The translations under genes and the position numbers were made by a program. Source: Embleya scabrispora (GTDB lineage: Bacteria > Actinomycetota > Actinomycetes > Streptomycetales > Streptomycetaceae). Taken from it: DNA of 64,000 bases. This document shows, in pieces, positions 60,405 through 64,000 of the stretch. A model generated the notes under the pieces. That model searched no databases. It saw only the letters and a list, made by a program, of their open reading frames with translations, and had not been told where the DNA came from. Positions within the stretch are counted from its first letter, which is position 1; each line of letters begins with the position of its first letter. The DNA is taken from the NCBI RefSeq assembly GCF_002024165.1, contig NZ_MWQN01000001.1:2893365-2957364 (forward strand). The letters run 5' to 3'.

Positions 60405-61112
60405 TTACGGCCGTTCGGGGGATGTCGGGGCAGCGGGTGCGTCCGCGAGGGCGGGCGGGCGCGATCGGGCCAGCCGGCGCCGGGTCAGTTCCTCGGCGCC
60501 CGCCACGTCGCGGGCCTCGATCAGGTCGAGCAGTCGGTGCAACTCGACCGCGATCGAGCCGTGTTCGGCCTCGTCCGGCGCCGGGAGCGGGCCGTACAGC
60601 CGGGCCTGGGCCCGCAGTTCGGCGACCACCTTGACCAGGCGCGCGTTCTTGGCCAGGCCGAGCAGGTGCGCGTGGAAGCGGTCCTCGGCGTCCACGCGGT
60701 CCGCCACGTCGGCGCGCTCCAGCGCGTCGGCGAGGTCGTCGACCAGAGCGCGCAGGCGCGGCAGTTCGTCCGCGCAGCCGTCCCGGGCGAGCCCGGCGAC
60801 GGTCGGTATCTCCAGGAGTTCGCGCAGGTGGTGCACGTCGGCCAGGTCCGCCGCGGACATCGCGCGCACCCGGAAGCCCTTGTTGCGGACCGGTTCGACC
60901 AGGCCGTCCTTGGCCAGGTCGAGCAGTGCCTCGCGCACCGGTGTGGCGGACACCCCGAACCGGCCGGCCAGGGCGGGCGCCGAGTAGACCACCCCCGGCC
61001 GCATCCGGCCGGTCACCAGCGCGGCCCGAATCGCCCGTGCGACCTGTTCGCGCAGGCTCAGCCGCTCGCCCAGTCGGCCCGCGTCCCGGCCGCCCTCGGT
61101 GTCGCTTCCCAT
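60405..61112 (-). CDS. GntR family regulator (FadR/FCD subfamily)
   Basis: This 235-residue protein has a GntR winged helix (VARAIRAALVTGRMRPGVVYSAPALAGRFGVSATPVREALLDLAKDGLVE) and an all-helical FCD effector domain with HHLRELLEIPTVAGLA and EDRFHAHLLGLAKN, where His and Asp residues usually hold a metal next to the ligand. It probably responds to an organic acid. It lies on the same strand between PAP2 and lipoprotein genes; its target is unknown. Confidence 0.87.
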   Translation of the reverse strand: MGSDTEGGRDAGRLGERLSLREQVARAIRAALVTGRMRPGVVYSAPALAGRFGVSATPVREALLDLAKDGLVEPVRNKGFRVRAMSAADLADVHHLRELLEIPTVAGLARDGCADELPRLRALVDDLADALERADVADRVDAEDRFHAHLLGLAKNARLVKVVAELRAQARLYGPLPAPDEAEHGSIAVELHRLLDLIEARDVAGAEELTRRRLARSRPPALADAPAAPTSPERP

Positions 61113-61139
61113 CGTGTCCGCCCCTCGGCCGCGCCGCCG

Positions 61140-61775
61140 TCATCCCGCCGGGCGCGGCTCGGCCGTGACCAGTGGCCGCAGCGGTCCGCGTTCGACCATC
61201 CGCACCACCGGCTCCAGGAGGCGGCCCACGAACATCGAGCCGACCAGCGCGACCAGCGCGCCGAGCGCGAATCCGGCGAGCACGTCGGTCGGGTAGTGCA
61301 CCCCCACGTAGAGCCGGGCGAAGCCGGTGAACACCGCGGCGAGCACCGCGAGGGCGCCGATCCGGCGGTCCACCAGCAGGATCCCGACCGCGAGCGCCAT
61401 CGTGGTCAGCGCGTGGTCGGAGGCGAAGGACGGGTCGGTCTTGCCCTGCACGAGCACGTGCAGCCCGTCGTGGCTCAGGAAGGGGCGCGGCCGGTCCACC
61501 CAGTCGCGCAGCGGCGCGTTCGCCAACTCCGCCACCAGGGCCGCGAGCGGGGCCCATACGAGGCCGGCCACGGCCGCGACGTGGTCCGGCCGGGAGCGTA
61601 CCCGCCACCACGCGAGCAGGCCGAGCACGGCGAGTACGGCGAACATGCCGTACTCGCCCATGAACTCCATGCCGCCGTGCGCCCAGGAGGTGTGTTCGGT
61701 GAGTCCGTTGACGTCCCGCAGGACCTCGATGTCGAGGTTGTCGTCGGTACTCTCCGCCAGGACCTGCAAGGACAC
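61140..61775 (-). CDS. PAP2 superfamily membrane phosphatase
   Basis: This 211-residue protein has about five transmembrane helices and the three PAP2 motifs: RDWVDRPRPF, PSFASDHALTT (usually PSGH; here SDH keeps the His) and RLYVGVHYPTDVLAG. It dephosphorylates lipid phosphates such as undecaprenyl pyrophosphate or phosphatidate with its active site facing outside. The GTG has an AGGGG site. It lies downstream of a polysaccharide ABC exporter, which suggests a role in cell-envelope lipid carrier recycling. Confidence 0.85.
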   Translation of the reverse strand: MSLQVLAESTDDNLDIEVLRDVNGLTEHTSWAHGGMEFMGEYGMFAVLAVLGLLAWWRVRSRPDHVAAVAGLVWAPLAALVAELANAPLRDWVDRPRPFLSHDGLHVLVQGKTDPSFASDHALTTMALAVGILLVDRRIGALAVLAAVFTGFARLYVGVHYPTDVLAGFALGALVALVGSMFVGRLLEPVVRMVERGPLRPLVTAEPRPAG

Positions 61776-61892
61776 CGGTGAACCCCTTTGCGTGGTGCTG
61801 TTGGTGCTGGTGGAACCAGTGGAACCGGTAGTGCTTTTGCTGCCTGTGGTGCAGGACGTGCCCGTGGGGCCGGTGGTTCTTCCGCCGCGCCG

Positions 61893-62753
61893 CTACTTGC
61901 CCTCGTAGGCGTTGACGACTTCCTCCATCGGCCCGTCCATCTTGATCACGCCCTGGTCGAGCCAGATCGCCCGGTCACAGGTGTCGCGGATCGACTTCAT
62001 GCTGTGGCTGACCAAGAAGACCGTGCCGGCCTCCTTGCGCAGTTCGCGGATCCGGGCCTCGCTCTTGAGCTGGAACTCCCGGTCGCCGGTGGCCAGCGCC
62101 TCGTCGATCATCAGCACGTCGTGCGAGCGCGCCGCCGCGATGGAGAACCGCAGCCGCGCCGCCATGCCGGACGAGTAGGTCCGCATCGGCAGCTTGGTGA
62201 AGTCCTTGCCGTTGTAGTTGTTCAGGCCGGAGAAGGTGGCGATCTGCTCGTAGTTGGCCTCGGCCTCGCGCTGGGTCATGCCCATCGCCAGGCAGCCCAG
62301 GATGATGTTCCGCTCTCCGGTGAGGTCGTTCATCATCGCCGCGTTGACCCCGAGCAGCGACGGCTGGCCGTCGCTGTAGATCTTGCCGGTGGTCGGCGGC
62401 AGCAGGCCGGCGATGCAGCGCAGCAGCGTGCTCTTGCCCGAGCCGTTGCGCCCGATCAGGCCGATCGCCTGACCCTTGTAGGCGACGAAGCTGACGCCGC
62501 GCACGGCGTGCACCTCGGTGACGCCGGTGGCCTTCTTGCGCAGCGCCAGCCGCGACAGTGCGGAGGTGGCGCTGCCCTTGCCGGAGGAGGCGCCGTGGAC
62601 CCGGTAGACCAGGTGCACGTCGTCGACGACGACGGTCGGCGGCACTTCCTCGCCGACCTGCTGCGGTTGTTGCGGAACGCCTTGTTCGGGCACCTCGACC
62701 TCGGCCTTCGCGCCGGCTTCGGCCAGACTCATGATCGCGGGTTGCTCAGCCAC
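61893..62753 (-). CDS. Polysaccharide/teichoic acid ABC exporter ATPase (TagH/Wzt-like)
   Basis: This 286-residue ATPase has Walker A GRNGSGKST at 101-109, a Q-loop region, the signature variant YSSGMAARLRFSIA, Walker B VLMIDEALATGD and VSHSMKSIRDTCDRAIWLDQG. SSGM and DEALATGD are typical of O-antigen/teichoic-acid exporters rather than of importers. About 40 Pro/Gln/Glu-rich residues precede the domain. It overlaps the permease gene by 8 bases. No Wzt-type carbohydrate-binding C-terminal domain is present. Confidence 0.88.
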   Translation of the reverse strand: MAEQPAIMSLAEAGAKAEVEVPEQGVPQQPQQVGEEVPPTVVVDDVHLVYRVHGASSGKGSATSALSRLALRKKATGVTEVHAVRGVSFVAYKGQAIGLIGRNGSGKSTLLRCIAGLLPPTTGKIYSDGQPSLLGVNAAMMNDLTGERNIILGCLAMGMTQREAEANYEQIATFSGLNNYNGKDFTKLPMRTYSSGMAARLRFSIAAARSHDVLMIDEALATGDREFQLKSEARIRELRKEAGTVFLVSHSMKSIRDTCDRAIWLDQGVIKMDGPMEEVVNAYEGK

Positions 62754-63666
62754 GGCCGTACCTCTCTTCCGCCTTCCAGAAGTACATGTAACCGCCGAGG
62801 CCCATCAGCAGCGCCCAGCCGATCGCGTAGGCCCACGTGTGCGCGGGCACCGTGGAGTGGCTGTCGATGAGCGCGTCGCGCACCAGCTCGATGTACACCG
62901 CCCCGGGGTTCGCCTCCAGGACGCGGGCCACCCAGGTCGGCGCCGTCTTGGTGTAGTTGTCCAGGCTGTAGAAGACGCCGCTGATGTACAGCCAGGTGCG
63001 CAGGATGAACGGCAACAGCTGCTTGATGTCGACCATCACGGCGCCGATGCGGGCCAGGACCAGGCTCAGGCCGACGTTGAAGACGAACTGGAGGACCAGC
63101 GCGGGCACGATCAGCAGCCATTTGAGGCTGAGCGGCTCACCGGTGCCGAGCACGATCGCGCACAGCACGACCATCGAGAAGAGCAACTGCTGGAGCTGGA
63201 CGATGGTGAACGAGATCGGCAGGCACGCCCGGGGGAAGTGCAGTGCCCGGATCAGGTTCAACTGGTCGCTGATCGCCCGGCTGCCCGCGAGCACCGCGCT
63301 CTGGGTGAAGGTGAACACGAAGACGCCGGTGACCAGGAAGGCGACATAGTTGTCGATGCCGCCCTTGGTCTTCACGAGGTAGCCGAAGATCAGGTAGTAC
63401 ACGGCCGCGTTCATCAGCGGCGTGAGCACCTGCCAGACCTGGCCGAGTTTGGCGGTGCTGTAGGTGGCCCGGGTCTTGGCGTTGGCGAAGGCCACGATGA
63501 AGTGGCGCCGGGCCCAGAGCTGCTTGGTGTACGAAAGCAGCCCGGGGCGGGCTCCACTGACCGTCAGCTTGTAGCGGGCGGCGAGGTCCGCCAATGGTTC
63601 GGTGGAACCGGGGGGTGCCGACGTCCCCTGTGGGCTCAGGGTGTCGGCCTGCACGCTGTTGGCCAC
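62746..63666 (-). CDS. Polysaccharide ABC exporter permease (TagG/Wzm-like)
   Basis: This 306-residue ABC-2 permease has a cytoplasmic N-terminus of about 65 residues and six transmembrane helices; KTRATYSTAKLGQVWQVLTPLMNAAVYYLIFGYLV and the IRALHFPRACLPISFTIVQLQQLLFSMVV segment are typical of TagG/Wzm. It forms the membrane channel for the ATPase encoded next to it and probably exports a cell-wall glycopolymer. The glycosyltransferase fragment upstream fits the same cluster. Confidence 0.88.
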   Translation of the reverse strand: MANSVQADTLSPQGTSAPPGSTEPLADLAARYKLTVSGARPGLLSYTKQLWARRHFIVAFANAKTRATYSTAKLGQVWQVLTPLMNAAVYYLIFGYLVKTKGGIDNYVAFLVTGVFVFTFTQSAVLAGSRAISDQLNLIRALHFPRACLPISFTIVQLQQLLFSMVVLCAIVLGTGEPLSLKWLLIVPALVLQFVFNVGLSLVLARIGAVMVDIKQLLPFILRTWLYISGVFYSLDNYTKTAPTWVARVLEANPGAVYIELVRDALIDSHSTVPAHTWAYAIGWALLMGLGGYMYFWKAEERYGRG

Positions 63667-63724
63667 GTTGACACTTTCATATGCGTCGGGTCGAGATCGA
63701 AAACGTACGGGGGTTTCCAGCCTG

Positions 63725-64000
63725 TCAGATCACGGGCGGGCGGCCGAGTTTGGTCATGCGCCAGACCGTTCGCCAGGACATCGGTCGGCGCGGGCCGCTG
63801 GGGGTCTTCCAGCCTTCGCGGAAGCCCGCGAGCCACGCCTGGGCGTTCTCCCTGGACGGCCTGCGGGCGGCGGTGAGTACCACCCAGGTGCCCAGATAGG
63901 CGGGCACGATCGGCCAGGGCAGGTTGCGTCGGGCCAGGTAGACGCGGTTGCGCGCGTTCATCCGGAAGAAGGCCGCGTGCCGGGCCGGGCTGGTCCTGGG
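63725..64000 (-). CDS. C-terminal part of a family 2 glycosyltransferase (partial)
   Basis: The frame enters from beyond the window edge and encodes the last 91 residues. SPARHAAFFRMNARNRVYLARRNLPWPIVPAYLGTW and the closing PMSWRTVWRMTKLGRPPVI are typical of the membrane-proximal tail of GT2 glycosyltransferases in actinomycete wall-polysaccharide clusters. The catalytic DxD part lies outside the window. The internal ATG at 63961 is not the start. Confidence 0.7.
   Translation of the reverse strand, partial: PRTSPARHAAFFRMNARNRVYLARRNLPWPIVPAYLGTWVVLTAARRPSRENAQAWLAGFREGWKTPSGPRRPMSWRTVWRMTKLGRPPVI

Overview
The window is very GC-rich, uses many GTG and TTG starts, and contains several leaderless genes. 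It carries mycothiol genes (mshA, mshD), the MEP isoprenoid genes ispD and ispF, CarD, GlnR, a Nur-type regulator, MsiK, an RsiG-type anti-sigma factor and a CdgB-type diguanylate cyclase. Together these point to the chromosome core of a filamentous actinomycete of the Streptomycetaceae. From memory, long stretches follow the S. coelicolor SCO4135-SCO4281 neighbourhood. The genus cannot be fixed from this sequence; it could be Streptomyces or a relative such as Embleya or Yinghuangia.

Layout. 1-4100: GH65 phosphorylase, MerR/thioredoxin pair, SAM hydrolase. 4100-9400: CBM35 membrane protein, GAF-PAS-GGDEF cyclase (CdgB type), flavin reductase, TesB-like protein, GlsB-type membrane protein, tRNA-Thr. 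9400-13840: LacI regulator divergent from msiK with a perfect palindrome between them, a PPOX protein and a DoxX protein. 13841-15593: no credible gene; three direct and at least two inverted copies of a unit of about 200 bp. 15594-20058: rlmB, cysS, ispF, a frameshifted ispD, carD. 20059-28900: lipoprotein, phoP-phoR, a 41-residue metallothionein-like gene where phoU would be expected, gpmA, a YbjN protein, mshA, a methyltransferase-like gene, an NlpC/P60 hydrolase. 28900-36000: macro-domain protein, phosphatase/kinase pair, an HbhA-like cluster, rsiG, dtd, ygfZ. 36000-45800: nur, nitrobindin, DsrE, SMR exporter, a sulfurtransferase operon behind a cysteine-codon leader peptide, an ECF sigma/anti-sigma pair, a MoaD-like protein, glnR. 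45800-58300: LacI regulator, mshD, then the polyphosphate/phosphate block ppk, CHAD, mutT1-like, pstSCAB, and pit with its DUF47 partner on the other strand. 58300-64000: csoR, an LppX-type lipoprotein, GntR, PAP2, a polysaccharide ABC exporter and the end of a glycosyltransferase.

How the genes work together. Phosphate is the main theme. PhoR-PhoP probably act through 11-bp direct-repeat PHO boxes, visible before phoR/metallothionein, before pstS (both orientations) and at the mshD-ppk junction, controlling high-affinity uptake (Pst) and polyphosphate metabolism. The second theme is thiol and sulfur chemistry: mycothiol, thioredoxin, rhodanese with a Cys leader peptide, DsrE, CsoR and the Cys-rich peptide. 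The third is c-di-GMP control of development: one diguanylate cyclase and one c-di-GMP-responsive anti-sigma factor.

The least explained parts are the long-repeat array at 14085-15545, the ispD frameshift at a run of five G, the metallothionein-like gene in the phoU position, and several unassigned repeat operators.
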